A program made the position numbers and the translations under genes. A DNA stretch of 52,654 bases from Caldilineaceae bacterium SB0664_bin_27. GTDB lineage: Bacteria > Chloroflexota > Anaerolineae > Caldilineales > Caldilineaceae. The notes under the pieces are model-generated. The model did not search any database, was not told the origin of the DNA, and worked only from the letters and a program-made list of their open reading frames with translations. Location: NCBI GenBank assembly GCA_009838625.1, contig VXRG01000008.1, forward strand, positions 1 through 52,654, read 5' to 3'. Positions 42,107 to 51,369 of this stretch are shown here, piece by piece. Every line of letters begins with the position of its first letter. The first letter of the stretch is position 1.

Positions 42107-42189
42107 CTGGTAAGACCACTCTATGCCCAAGAGCGGCTCGCCTTCCGGGCCGTCTCCCCTCTCTGAAGAAATGTGACGCAAGGAGAAGC

Positions 42190-42921
42190 ATGGCAGCCAA
42201 ATCAGTCTGGACCCATGAGCTCTCGGCGGATGCCAAGAGGAAGCTGCGGTCAGTCTCGACCGCCACACTTACCAGCCAACTTCAGAATCATGGCTTTCGC
42301 AACACATTTCTGGCTGGTCTTTACCCGCTGCGGCCCGACTTGCGGATGGTGGGCTACGCATTCACTCTGCGTTACATTCCGGCGCGAGAAGATCTCGCCG
42401 ATGAACGCTACGACAACACCAGGAACGTGCAAAGGCTGGCAGTGGAGGCGGTCGGAGCGGAAGATGTGTTGATCGTCGATGCCCGCGGCGACATCAGCGC
42501 GGCCTCTCTCGGCCACATCCTGGGGACGCGAATCACGCAGCGCGGTGCGGCCGGCTTCGTCACCGATGGCGCACTGCGAGATACACCTGGCTTTCGGGAG
42601 CTGGAGTTACCGACCTATATCCGGGCGCCGCACGCGACAACGTCATTTGTGGCCCACCACCCGGTTGAGATGCAGGTCCCAATTGGCTGCGCCGGAGTGG
42701 CGGTGACGCCGGGCGACGTGGTGGTAGGCGATGCGGAGGGCGTGGTGATAATACCGGCGCATCTGGCGGAGGAGGTTGCCCACGGCGGGTACGAGCAGGA
42801 GATCAGAGAAGAATTCTTCCAGGAGAAGGTTGCGGACGGCGCCAGCATTGTCGGTGTTTATCCGCCTAATGACGAGACACTGGCGGAGTTTGAGCGGTGG
42901 CGTCAGGAGAAGGGCGTTTAG
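42190..42921 (+). CDS. RraA-like/HMG aldolase family protein
   Basis: ATG 42190 follows AAGGAG 5 bases upstream; 243 residues. The RraA fold is shown by STATLTSQLQNHGFRN, the GYAFTLRYIP strand, DVLIVDARGDISAASLGHIL and GFVTDGALRDTPGF, with Asp126 and the Arg130-Asp131 pair of the family's metal/substrate site. Proteins with this motif are 4-hydroxy-4-methyl-2-oxoglutarate or oxaloacetate aldolases/decarboxylases rather than the RNase E inhibitor. Following a sugar-acid dehydratase, it may cleave a 2-keto-3-deoxy acid. It is the last gene of the sulfatase-PhyH-dehydratase set. Confidence 0.88.
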   Translation: MAAKSVWTHELSADAKRKLRSVSTATLTSQLQNHGFRNTFLAGLYPLRPDLRMVGYAFTLRYIPAREDLADERYDNTRNVQRLAVEAVGAEDVLIVDARGDISAASLGHILGTRITQRGAAGFVTDGALRDTPGFRELELPTYIRAPHATTSFVAHHPVEMQVPIGCAGVAVTPGDVVVGDAEGVVIIPAHLAEEVAHGGYEQEIREEFFQEKVADGASIVGVYPPNDETLAEFERWRQEKGV

Positions 42922-43057
42922 GGAGCGAATGCGGCTAACGGTCATTTCTGGTCCAAGGCGGGGTCAACCAAATCCCGTGTGCATGCAAGAGCCGCAGGAG
43001 GAGCTCGAACAGCGGTCAGCCCCGCATGTGAGGAATTAACTGTCCGGACCTGAGGCG

Positions 43058-43414
43058 CTAATCCCCTTTAAGTCCCCGCAGTTCTTCTTCCAACTCGCGA
43101 ATTCTGGCCGTGTTTGCTTTTTGCCTTCCCCGGCCAAAAAAGTTTGCAGCTACGTTGGCCAGAATCGCGGTTAGCATTACCACGATGATTTCGTTGAATA
43201 GTCCCCGCCTTTGTTCCTGATCGGCCACAAAAGACGAGATAAAGGCTTCATCTACCAGTTCACTCTCGTGTGCGATCTCCTGTAGCGCCATTGTGATCCC
43301 TGTTGTAGTGGAACGGAGCCTCGGCCCATCAGAGATTATCTGGCTCAGGGCATACAACATTGACACAATCGTAATTGCATTGAAGATCACCGGCGGCAGC
43401 AACTTGCCTTCCAT
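43058..43414 (-). CDS. Small two-helix membrane protein with coiled-coil tail, copy B
   Basis: This 118-residue protein is unknown to me. Two hydrophobic segments (about 9-27, VIFNAITIVSMLYALSQII, and 73-93, EIIVVMLTAILANVAANFF) flank a polar ~45-residue region, probably with both ends in the cytoplasm. The tail (NTARIRELEEELRGLKGD) is a short coiled-coil. AGAGGATGAGAA precedes the ATG. It lies downstream of a near-relative of exactly the same length at 43547-43903; by eye roughly half of the residues are identical, and both the second helix and tail are highly conserved. Together they look like an ancient tandem duplication. Confidence 0.75.
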   Translation of the reverse strand: MEGKLLPPVIFNAITIVSMLYALSQIISDGPRLRSTTTGITMALQEIAHESELVDEAFISSFVADQEQRRGLFNEIIVVMLTAILANVAANFFGRGRQKANTARIRELEEELRGLKGD

Positions 43415-43546
43415 TTCTCATCCTCTTTGTCCAAGCAGTTCGTTTGAATCTCACGTTTCAGAGTACTGCACCTATCTCAATTGAAACAACATGTGGGTGC
43501 CTGAAGTCGGAAAGACGCACTATGAAGTAAGTGTAAGTCGGATGAA

Positions 43547-43903
43547 CTAGTCCCCTCGTAGCCCGCGCAGCTCTGCCTCAAGTTCGCGAATCCTGGCAGT
43601 ATTGGTGTGATGCCTGCCTCTGCCAATATAGTTCGCGACGACATTGGCCAGGATCGCGATAATCATTGTCACGATCAGGTAGTTGTCAAGCCGCGTGCGC
43701 TGGTCGCGATTTCTCGTGAGGCCAGAGGCTATCGAGTCGTCCTCGAGGACGCCTTCTGCAGTGAGCGCCTCAAGTGCGTGGATGGCATCGGCCGTTCTGA
43801 TCAGGCGCCCTGAAGCCCCGGTAACAATCTGGAAAAGGGAAAACAACAATGCAACGATGGTAATGACATTGAATAATACAGGTTGGAGCAGTTCGTCTTT
43901 CAC
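43547..43903 (-). CDS. Small two-helix membrane protein with coiled-coil tail, copy A
   Basis: The 118-residue paralogue of 43058-43414. It has the same two hydrophobic segments (FNVITIVALLFSLFQIV and YLIVTMIIAILANVVANYIG), and ends NTARIRELEAELRGLRGD. AAGGAGG is followed by GTG 7 bases later, giving a good start signal. The polar middle (about 30-70) differs most between copies, as expected for a partner- or ligand-binding part. The two genes are 132 bases apart, on the same strand. Function unknown; a heteromeric membrane complex is a reasonable idea. Confidence 0.75.
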   Translation of the reverse strand: MKDELLQPVLFNVITIVALLFSLFQIVTGASGRLIRTADAIHALEALTAEGVLEDDSIASGLTRNRDQRTRLDNYLIVTMIIAILANVVANYIGRGRHHTNTARIRELEAELRGLRGD

Positions 43904-44138
43904 TCTTGAACCTCCTTGTCAGGTTATTCTTGTCTTTATGGTCATTCCCTGAATTCAGGGCTATAGAAGGACATTGTATCACCAGGGTATGTCAGCGTGT
44001 CCAGCGGAGTAGTGTTTGCATTGGGTCAAATCCGTTCGCAGGTATTCCCCAAACATTACAGGTGCAATCTCCCCTTATTTTCACTTCAACTTTTGTAAGA
44101 GACGACGTCCGTCCAAGAGTGTCGAACGCGGCATGCCG

Positions 44139-44738
44139 CTAACCTTCCAGCAGGACCCGCAGCAACTCTTTTGCGTGCCTTGACGCCCGACCCCGATGGC
44201 TGATTTCGTTCTTGACCGAAGTTGGCAGCTCTGCAAGTGTGCGCCCGTGGCCCGGAAGGAAGAAGACGGGATCGTATCCAAAACCATGTGACCCGCGCGG
44301 AGAGTTGGTGATAGTTCCCTCCAGTGTACCTGTGCAGGTTGCAGGAGCGACCGCCGGCCGCGCGATGGCAACCACACATTGGAAGCGGGCGGTCCATGGG
44401 CGGGGAAAGGAACGCAGCTCCCTCAGCAGCTTCTCGTTCCTGTCCTGGTCGGTTGCACGGGGGCCGGCATATCGGGCGGAATGCACGCCCGGAGCTCCAT
44501 GCAGGGCATCTACTTCCAGGCCGCTGTCGTCGGCCCATGTCCACAGGCCGGTCAGGCTGGCGTAGTATCGGGCCTTAAGTACGGCATTGCCGGCAAATGT
44601 GTTCTCGGTCTCTGCAACCTCGTCTCGGACGCCGATTTCATCAAGAAAGGTGAGGGCCAGCGGCAGGTCTTGCAAGAGCTTGCTGTACTCCTGGAGTTTT
44701 CCCCGATTGTGTGTCGCAACCAACAGCTTCCGGACCAT
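44139..44738 (-). CDS. rdgB: Non-canonical purine NTP pyrophosphatase (Ham1/RdgB)
   Basis: TTG 44753 extends the frame but contains the GGAGGG ribosome-binding site; the ATG at 44738 has it 8 bases upstream, giving 199 residues beginning MVRKLLVATHNRGKLQEYSK. The T-H-N-x-x-K motif (9-14), the WADDSGLEVDAL segment with catalytic Asp and SARYAG are all RdgB features. It hydrolyses ITP, dITP and XTP to the monophosphates to keep them out of nucleic acids. Divergent prs lies immediately upstream. Confidence 0.93.
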   Translation of the reverse strand: MVRKLLVATHNRGKLQEYSKLLQDLPLALTFLDEIGVRDEVAETENTFAGNAVLKARYYASLTGLWTWADDSGLEVDALHGAPGVHSARYAGPRATDQDRNEKLLRELRSFPRPWTARFQCVVAIARPAVAPATCTGTLEGTITNSPRGSHGFGYDPVFFLPGHGRTLAELPTSVKNEISHRGRASRHAKELLRVLLEG

Positions 44739-44952
44739 GTCATTGCCCTCCAATTATCGCGAGCTTCCCATCAGATCTGTTGTCCGACAACCATGCCGTC
44801 TGTCACACAGTCACATATAACACAACGAAGCCAGATTGGTTAAAGGAGCCCCCCGTCTCTTGCCATTTCGAGGGTTAGGGGCTATCATACTCGCCGTCGG
44901 CGGAGGTACCTTCAAGCGCCCCCTTTGCACACCTGAACAGGAGAGAACGGCT

Positions 44953-45903
44953 TTGTCGTATCACCCGTTACGCATCTTCAGCGGCTCTGCTCACAAGGAG
45001 CTGGCCTTGGAGATTGCCGAAACTCTCGGGGTGGAACTCGGTCAATCCACGACTCGCCGACTGCCCGACAGCGAAATACACGTAATGATCGATGAGGTCG
45101 TGCGCGACCAGGATATTTTTCTAGTCCAGTCCTGCTGCCAGCCGGTGAATGATCATGTCATGGAGCTGATGCTGTATCTGGACGCATTCCGGAGGGCGAG
45201 CGCCCACAGTGTCAGCGTGGTGGTGCCCTATTTTCCTTATGCGCGTCAAGAGCGGATGGCGCATGGCCGTGAGTCGGTCAGCGCCCGGGTTATTGCCAAT
45301 ATGCTGGAGATGATGGGAGCGGATCGCGTAATATTTGTAGATATCCATGCCAGGGCGATCCAGGGCTTTTTCAATATCCCCGTGGACCCGCTTTCAGCAC
45401 TGCCGATCCTAGCGGACTATTTTCGGCAGCCGGAGTGGGAAAATGCGGCCGTTGTGAGTCCGGATGTGGGCCGGGCCAGCTTGGCGGGCCGCTATGCGCA
45501 GCTGCTCAATCTGCCGTTGGTGGTGATGCACAAACGGCGCACGAGCGTCAGCGTTACTGAGACGACGCACGTTGTTGGCGAAATCGCCGGTATCCGCCCG
45601 ATCATTATCGACGATATCATGGCCGGAGGCAGCGTTCTCAGACAGATAGACGCCCTGTACGAAGCCGGAGCCGAGGGGGCTGCAGCCTTCGCGGTTACAC
45701 ACCCGGTATTGCTGCCCTCCGCGCTGGAGCATCTTCAGTCCGACGATCGCATCGCCAAGCTGATCGTTTCCAACACACTTCCCGTTCCCCAGGAAAAACG
45801 ATCTGACAAGGTGGTCGTACTGTCGATTGCGCCAATGCTGGCCGACATCATCAATCGGATCCACCAGGGTCGAAGTATTTCAAAGAAGCTGATACTCATG
45901 TAG
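44953..45903 (+). CDS. prs: Ribose-phosphate pyrophosphokinase with altered PRPP loop
   Basis: TTG 44953 has AGGAGAG 9 bases upstream and gives the usual length of 316 residues, beginning (M)[20 protein letters not shown]; the longer frame from 44836 starts with unlike sequence. It makes PRPP from ribose 5-phosphate and [36 protein letters not shown] and PDVGRA correspond to known active-site segments. The PRPP-binding loop reads [10 protein letters not shown] instead of the usual VDDMIDTGGT, so one residue shorter and without the second acidic residue. That change may alter activity or reflect a divergent branch. An inactive partner subunit is also possible. Confidence 0.85.
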   Translation: MSYHPLRIFSGSAHKELALEIAETLGVELGQSTTRRLPDSEIHVMIDEVVRDQDIFLVQSCCQPVNDHVMELMLYLDAFRRASAHSVSVVVPYFPYARQERMAHGRESVSARVIANMLEMMGADRVIFVDIHARAIQGFFNIPVDPLSALPILADYFRQPEWENAAVVSPDVGRASLAGRYAQLLNLPLVVMHKRRTSVSVTETTHVVGEIAGIRPIIIDDIMAGGSVLRQIDALYEAGAEGAAAFAVTHPVLLPSALEHLQSDDRIAKLIVSNTLPVPQEKRSDKVVVLSIAPMLADIINRIHQGRSISKKLILM

Positions 45904-46091
45904 CAAGGCCTGTCCAGGATCGGCCGCATGTCTGACCAATTTGGCGCGGAGTGGCCGGAGTGGCTCTAGAACGGCAGACCAAAGATGGTCAACGTCCGGA
46001 GAATCGCTGGGAACGCACGTCAGGCCAGACAAACATCACAGACTAGGGGTACCGTCCCAGTCAGGGAGAACGGATACCCGGAGGACCGTAC

Positions 46092-47282
46092 ATGGAGACA
46101 CTTCAACGTTCCTGGATTGACAGGTCTGATGAAGAAGATAGCGAAACCTATGGGGACGACGCGAGTTTCGATCCCGACATAGTCGAAGACGAAGATATCT
46201 ATGTAGCATCATACTCGCAGTTGATGTGGTGGCGATTTCGCAAGCACCGGATGGCCGTACTCTCCGGATTTCTGGTCATCATCCTGTATGGGATCGCGGC
46301 TTTTGCCGAATTCGTGGCCCCGTACGACCCTGAGCAGTCCTTTGTAAAGTATAAGTTTGTGCCGCCCATGAAGATCCGAATCATAGACGCGGAAGGGAAT
46401 CTTCGCAGGCCGTTTGTCTACAAGATTATCAGGGAGAGGGATCCCGAGACCTTGCGCAACATATACAAAGAAGACGAGACAACGGTTCATCCGATTCGCT
46501 TTTTTGTGCGCGGAACCGAATACGAGATGTGGGGCAGATTTCCTTCGACCTGGCATCTCTACGGGCTGGACGTTCCCCATGAGGAACAGGGTATCTTCCT
46601 GATGGGTGCCGACCGGCTGGGGCGGGACCTGTTCTCCCGGCTGTGTTACGGCGCGCGTATCTCGCTGACCATTGGTCTGGTAAGTGTTGTCATCAGTCTG
46701 GTTATCGGTATTCTGCTCGGAGGCATTTCCGGCTTCTATGGCGGGGCGATCGACAATGCTATCCAACGGCTGATCGAGTTCATCCGCTCGATTCCGGAGA
46801 TTCCGCTGATCATGGCGCTGGCTGCGGCTCTGCCTGCCGACTGGCCGGTGGTGCGCTTATATTTCGGCGTAACGATACTTCTTTCGTTCGTAGGCTGGAC
46901 GGGGTTGGCCCGGGTTGTGCGCGGACGTTTTCTGAGCATGAGAGAAGAGGATTTTGTGATGGCGGCCCGCTTCTGCGGTTCGGGCGAGATGCGCATTATA
47001 CTGCGTCACATGGTTCCCTCGTTCCTCAGCCACATTATCGCGTCCTTGACATTGGCGATTCCGGGCATTATTCTGTCGGAAACGGGTCTTAGTTTCATTG
47101 GTCTGGGCCTGCGCGCGCCGGCCATCAGTTGGGGCGTACTGTTGCAAGAGGCCCAGAATCTACGTTCCGTCGCTCTCGCACCTTGGGTCTTGACCCCTGG
47201 CTTGGCGGTGGTTCTGGCTGTACTGGCTTTCAATTTTCTTGGCGACGGCATTCGCGACGCCGCCGACCCATATGCCAAGTAG
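46092..47282 (+). CDS. Dipeptide/oligopeptide ABC permease (OppC/DppC type) with long loop
   Basis: The 396-residue permease has an acidic N-terminal region (1-45), the OppC N-terminal helix (KHRMAVLSGFLVIILYGIAA) and a long extracytoplasmic segment (about 85-175) before GADRLGRDLFSRLCYGARIS, then five helices with the loop EEDFVMAARFCGSGEMRIIL contacting the ATPase. The close LAFNFLGDGIRDAADP is standard. The extracytoplasmic loop is much longer than in E. coli OppC. GGAGG lies 7-8 bases before the ATG. The partner OppB permease and a binding protein are not in the window. Confidence 0.9.
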   Translation: METLQRSWIDRSDEEDSETYGDDASFDPDIVEDEDIYVASYSQLMWWRFRKHRMAVLSGFLVIILYGIAAFAEFVAPYDPEQSFVKYKFVPPMKIRIIDAEGNLRRPFVYKIIRERDPETLRNIYKEDETTVHPIRFFVRGTEYEMWGRFPSTWHLYGLDVPHEEQGIFLMGADRLGRDLFSRLCYGARISLTIGLVSVVISLVIGILLGGISGFYGGAIDNAIQRLIEFIRSIPEIPLIMALAAALPADWPVVRLYFGVTILLSFVGWTGLARVVRGRFLSMREEDFVMAARFCGSGEMRIILRHMVPSFLSHIIASLTLAIPGIILSETGLSFIGLGLRAPAISWGVLLQEAQNLRSVALAPWVLTPGLAVVLAVLAFNFLGDGIRDAADPYAK

Positions 47283-47399
47283 CTGTTAGAGCAGATCTTG
47301 TTCCATTTGGAAGCAAGAAGGCTATGACATACGGTTGGTTGTCGAAGAGTTCGGAACTGATTGGCAACTGATCGTACATGAAGAGAACGGATTTCACTC

Positions 47400-48482
47400 A
47401 TGACAATTTCGTCTTCGCAAATCGACAGTGTGACGGCCAGCGGTGAATCCGCCGAGTCCAAAGAGATGCTCCTGGAAGTAAAGGGGCTGAAGACGCACTT
47501 TTTCCTTGCGCAGGGGATTGTGCGGGCGTTGGAGGGGGTTGATTTTACCGTGCGTCGCGGTCAGACGGTGGGCTTGGTCGGTGAAAGCGGCTGCGGCAAA
47601 TCTATCACGGCCCGCTCGATCATGGCGATTGTGCCTTCCCCGGGACGGGTGGTCGAGGGGGAAGTCTTGTTCCACCTGCAAAATCAGGAGAACGGCAGCG
47701 TCACCGATCAGGTTATTGACATGACCAAGATCGATGCCATGGGCACGCAGGCGCGTTCGATCCGCGGCGGCGAGATTTCAATGGTCTTTCAGGAGCCGAT
47801 GACTTCGCTCAGCCCTGTTCATACGATTGGGAATCAGATCATTGAGGCGATCCTCCTGCACCAGGATGTCGACAAGGAAGAGGCCCGCGCGCAGGCGATC
47901 GACGTGCTGAACAGAGTGGGCATGCCCCAGCCGGAGCGCACAATCGACCGCTATCCCCACCAGTTGAGCGGCGGCATGCGGCAGCGCGCCATGATTGCGA
48001 TGGCGCTCTCCTGCCGGCCTAGTTTGCTCATCGCCGATGAGCCGACAACGGCCCTGGACGTGACCACTCAGGCCCAGATCTTGACACTGATGCGCGAGTT
48101 GCAAGATGAGCTGGGCATGGCGATCATCTTTATCACGCACGACTTGGGCGTGATCGCTCAGATGGTCGACTATGTGGTGGTCATGTATCTGGGCGAAGTG
48201 GTGGAGATGGCCGACGTCGATACCATTTTCTATGATCCCAAGCATCCTTACACACAGGCCCTGCTGCGCTCGATTCCCCTGTTGGGACGCAAGTCGGCCC
48301 AGGGAATAACCAGTCAGTTGACTGCGATTCGCGGCTCGGTCCCGGATCCTTACTCGATCCCGGAAGGATGTCCGTTCCACCCGCGCTGCCGCAAGGCGAT
48401 TGCCGGCGTGTGCGATACCCGCAACCCGCCTCTGCTGGAGCTGGAGGGCGGCCATAAGGTCCGCTGCGTATTGTACGAATAG
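47400..48482 (+). CDS. Dipeptide/oligopeptide ABC ATPase (OppD/DppD type)
   Basis: The 360-residue ATPase has Walker A GESGCGKS (about 61-68), the Q-loop [12 protein letters not shown], the signature [12 protein letters not shown], Walker [15 protein letters not shown] and the H-loop FITHDLGV. The C-terminal ~70 residues are the oligopeptide domain with [13 protein letters not shown] and a final C, the conserved CxxRC-like Fe-S/zinc motif of OppD/OppF. It follows the OppC-type permease by 117 bases. No OppF homologue is nearby, so the ATPase may work as a homodimer or with a partner elsewhere. Confidence 0.92.
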   Translation: MTISSSQIDSVTASGESAESKEMLLEVKGLKTHFFLAQGIVRALEGVDFTVRRGQTVGLVGESGCGKSITARSIMAIVPSPGRVVEGEVLFHLQNQENGSVTDQVIDMTKIDAMGTQARSIRGGEISMVFQEPMTSLSPVHTIGNQIIEAILLHQDVDKEEARAQAIDVLNRVGMPQPERTIDRYPHQLSGGMRQRAMIAMALSCRPSLLIADEPTTALDVTTQAQILTLMRELQDELGMAIIFITHDLGVIAQMVDYVVVMYLGEVVEMADVDTIFYDPKHPYTQALLRSIPLLGRKSAQGITSQLTAIRGSVPDPYSIPEGCPFHPRCRKAIAGVCDTRNPPLLELEGGHKVRCVLYE

Positions 48483-48591
48483 CGGACTCAACCCGTTTCT
48501 ACGCTGGAATTTTCGTCGGAGGTCGCGTATCGCGGCCTCTTTGCATTGTAGCTAGTCCAACCAAGAAAGAACCAATCGGAGTAAACGATCT

Positions 48592-51288
48592 ATGAGCACA
48601 GAGATGGACGCTCAGCCGGCCGGGGAATCGAAAGAAGCGGAGGCTGAGGGACAGATGTCTTTGACGCCGGTCTGGCAGGAATCCGCCCTACAGGCCGGCT
48701 TTGTGCATGACTGGCTGGTGGCGGGCCCGCTGGCGGCGCCGCTTGCGGAGGTCGAAGGCTTTACGGGTCCAGACTATAAGAAACAGATCGTCGCCGATGT
48801 CAGGGCCGCGGCAGCAGGAGGCGGAAGTGATCCGGAGGGCGCGATCCCCGCGTCCCCGGAGATATTCGCCGGCGCCCTGGAGAGACACAGTATTGTCCCT
48901 GACCGCGACGAGACCAGGTGGCGCGTCATCCGCTGTCTTGACGACCACTTCGTAGACCTGTCCACTTTTCACCATACGCCCCATTATCTGCAGGCCTGGG
49001 CCTTCTGTGTGCTGGACGTTCCCGCCGCCTGTGAAGTTACGTTTTCCCTGACGACAAACGGCCCGGCGGACATCTGGGTCAACGAAGAACATTACCACCG
49101 CGTGGAGCATTTTCATCACCAGCTGCCCAATACCGCCTCCTTTCCGGCGAAGCTGAAGGAGGGGCGCAACGAAATTGGCGTCTGTTTCGAGGCGGTAGCG
49201 TTGCGAGAGTGTCCGTACGTGATGGCCCTGCAGTTGACAGACCAAGAGGACGGGGGCAACAGATCACTCGACAACATCCGTGTGCTGTTGCCGACGTCGG
49301 TGCGGCCGGCAAGCAGGAGGCAGACGCTGGAGTCGATCTTTGACCAGGCCTACCTGGACAGAGATGTGTACAGCCGCCATGCAAAGGTGACTGTGCAGTG
49401 GGCTGACGGGCAAGAGGTTACCGACGACTTTGCGCTGCGGTTGATGCGCAAGGGCGGGCGCATCTACAGCGAACACCACACGAAGGGCGAAACGAGGGAA
49501 GAGGTGGTCCTGGGGACCGCGTTCCAGTTTCCGCAGGACGACTACGAAGTCTTTCTCTTTCCCAATCCCGAGCACTATTATGTCAATGACCTGCGCGTTG
49601 AACGCCGAATGGACATTCATATCGTCGGCAACAATGAGTATTCCACTGAACGCTACGGCACCTATCCACAACGGCGGCGGGAGGCCCTGCTCAATGCCGC
49701 GCGCCGCGGCGCGGAGGGCAGTGTCTTCGCCGAGATCGCGGCGATGGAGCTGGGCATGTGGGACAATCTCAACGAGCAGGTCATTCTTGACTGCATTGCT
49801 TCGATAAACGAGCGGGCAGATTGCAGCGACTTTGACCTGGTCGGTCTGCTGGGTATGGCGGGACGCTACATTGAGGAGCCAGGGTTCCCGCAGGCGCTGG
49901 TCGAGCCGCTACAAAATTGTTTCCAGAGTTTCCGTTACTGGATGGACCAGCCGGGCGCAGATGCAATGTGCTTCTGGTCGGAGAACCATCAGATACTCTT
50001 CCACACCTGCGAGATTCTGGCCGGCCAGTTGTTGCCGGACGAGCTGTTCACGAATGCCGGACTGACCGGCAGCGAACACCGCGCCAAGGGCGAGGAGCGT
50101 GCTCTTTCGTGGCTGCGAAAGCGGGCCGCAGGCGGTTTCAGGGAGTGGGACTCCAATACCTATTTTGAGGAAGATGTGCTGGCCCTCAGCCATCTGGTCG
50201 ACCTGGCGGAGAACGACGACGTGCGCGAACTGGCGGCGGTCGTGTTGGACAAGATGTTCTTCGGGCTGGCGGTCAACTCCTTCAAGGGGGTGTTCGGCTC
50301 GAGCCACGGGCGGACCTATGCGCCATTCATCAAGGATGCCTTTCGGGAGCCTACATCGGGCATGACTCGGCTGCTGTGGGGTAAGGGGATCTTCAACCGG
50401 AGTATCCGGGGGACGGTGAGCCTGGCCTGCGCCGTGAACTATCAGCTGCCGCCGGTTATCGAGGCGATCGCAATCGACCCGGCTGATGAGATCTGGAACC
50501 GGGAACGGCATGCGGGTCAATTGGAGGCGTGGTGCGACCGGGAAGAGGGCAGTTGGGAGGTAAACAAGGTCACCTATAAGACGCCGGATTATATGCTGTG
50601 TTCGGCCCAGGATTTCCGGCCCGGCGAATACGGTTATCAGCAGCATATCTGGCAGGCGACTTTTTCGCCAGAGGCTGTCGTTTTCGTCACCCACCCGCCC
50701 TGTCTCAGCGAGGACGGCTCTCACCGGCCGAACTTCTGGCATGGGAACGTTGTGCTTCCTCGGGCTGTTCAGTGGAAGGATCTGCTGGTGGCGGTCCACC
50801 GGCTGCCGGAGGATGACTGGCTGGGCTTTACCCACGCTTATTTCCCGACTTATGCCTTTGACGAACACGAGATTCGGGACGGCTGGGCCTGTGCCCGCGT
50901 CGGGGACGGTTATCTGGCTATGACGGCGTCGGCGGGACTGACGCTCACTGAAACGGGCAGAAACGCGTTTAGGGAGTTGCGTTCTTACGGGCAGAAAAAT
51001 ATCTGGGTCGTGCAGATGGGGCGAGCGGAAACGGACGGCAGTTTTGCCGAATTCGTGGAGAAGGTGACGGCACTGGATGTTACGTTCGGGGAGGACAGTG
51101 TACACCTGACCAGCCTGCGGGGCGAGAGCGTCGATTTTGGCTGGGAAGGGCCTCTGCTCGTAAACGAAAAGGAGGAACCGGTCAGCGGGTTCCTGCACTT
51201 CGACAATCCCTACTCCAGCACGGAACTGGGCTCGGAGAAGATGAGCATCCAGTTCATGGACCTGCTGATGCAGCTTGATTTTTCGTGA
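48592..51288 (+). CDS. 898-residue protein of unknown function, probable carbohydrate-active enzyme
   Basis: No family is recognised. The first ~30 residues are acidic and probably disordered. Residues 32-110 have a WLVAGPLAAPL opening found in glycan-lyase-like proteins. About 140-220 look like a jelly-roll with a TNGPADIWVNEEHYHR loop. About 370-640 are helical and His/Glu/Trp-rich (YWMDQPGADAMCFWSENHQI, then SSHGRTYAPFIKDAF), like an alpha/alpha toroid. About 650-898 are beta-rich. The architecture resembles heparinase/lyase enzymes or GH-like toroids. No signal peptide is visible. It is read alone, after an ABC ATPase; the minus-strand terminator lies just after its stop. Confidence 0.6.
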   Translation: MSTEMDAQPAGESKEAEAEGQMSLTPVWQESALQAGFVHDWLVAGPLAAPLAEVEGFTGPDYKKQIVADVRAAAAGGGSDPEGAIPASPEIFAGALERHSIVPDRDETRWRVIRCLDDHFVDLSTFHHTPHYLQAWAFCVLDVPAACEVTFSLTTNGPADIWVNEEHYHRVEHFHHQLPNTASFPAKLKEGRNEIGVCFEAVALRECPYVMALQLTDQEDGGNRSLDNIRVLLPTSVRPASRRQTLESIFDQAYLDRDVYSRHAKVTVQWADGQEVTDDFALRLMRKGGRIYSEHHTKGETREEVVLGTAFQFPQDDYEVFLFPNPEHYYVNDLRVERRMDIHIVGNNEYSTERYGTYPQRRREALLNAARRGAEGSVFAEIAAMELGMWDNLNEQVILDCIASINERADCSDFDLVGLLGMAGRYIEEPGFPQALVEPLQNCFQSFRYWMDQPGADAMCFWSENHQILFHTCEILAGQLLPDELFTNAGLTGSEHRAKGEERALSWLRKRAAGGFREWDSNTYFEEDVLALSHLVDLAENDDVRELAAVVLDKMFFGLAVNSFKGVFGSSHGRTYAPFIKDAFREPTSGMTRLLWGKGIFNRSIRGTVSLACAVNYQLPPVIEAIAIDPADEIWNRERHAGQLEAWCDREEGSWEVNKVTYKTPDYMLCSAQDFRPGEYGYQQHIWQATFSPEAVVFVTHPPCLSEDGSHRPNFWHGNVVLPRAVQWKDLLVAVHRLPEDDWLGFTHAYFPTYAFDEHEIRDGWACARVGDGYLAMTASAGLTLTETGRNAFRELRSYGQKNIWVVQMGRAETDGSFAEFVEKVTALDVTFGEDSVHLTSLRGESVDFGWEGPLLVNEKEEPVSGFLHFDNPYSSTELGSEKMSIQFMDLLMQLDFS

Positions 51289-51292
51289 GACG

Positions 51293-51325
51293 AAAAAGAC
51301 GCAAAGGAGTATTCCTTTGCGTCTT
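51293..51325 (-). terminator. Bidirectional hairpin, terminator of the minus-strand cupin gene
   Basis: AAGACGCAAAGGA (51296-51308) and TCCTTTGCGTCTT (51313-51325) form a perfect 13-bp stem around a GTAT loop. On the minus strand the stem runs straight into a T5 run, so it ends the cupin transcript. On the plus strand it could also stop the 898-residue gene's transcript. Confidence 0.85.
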
Positions 51326-51369
51326 ATAATCAACGCATACTTATACTGAAGTAAAGAGTTACGACATCA

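Noticed and set aside
49909..51333. Minus-strand 474-codon open frame
   Set aside because: Mirror of the 898-residue gene; low complexity of Arg/Gln/Val and no ribosome-binding site. The plus-strand gene has a proper start and protein-like composition.
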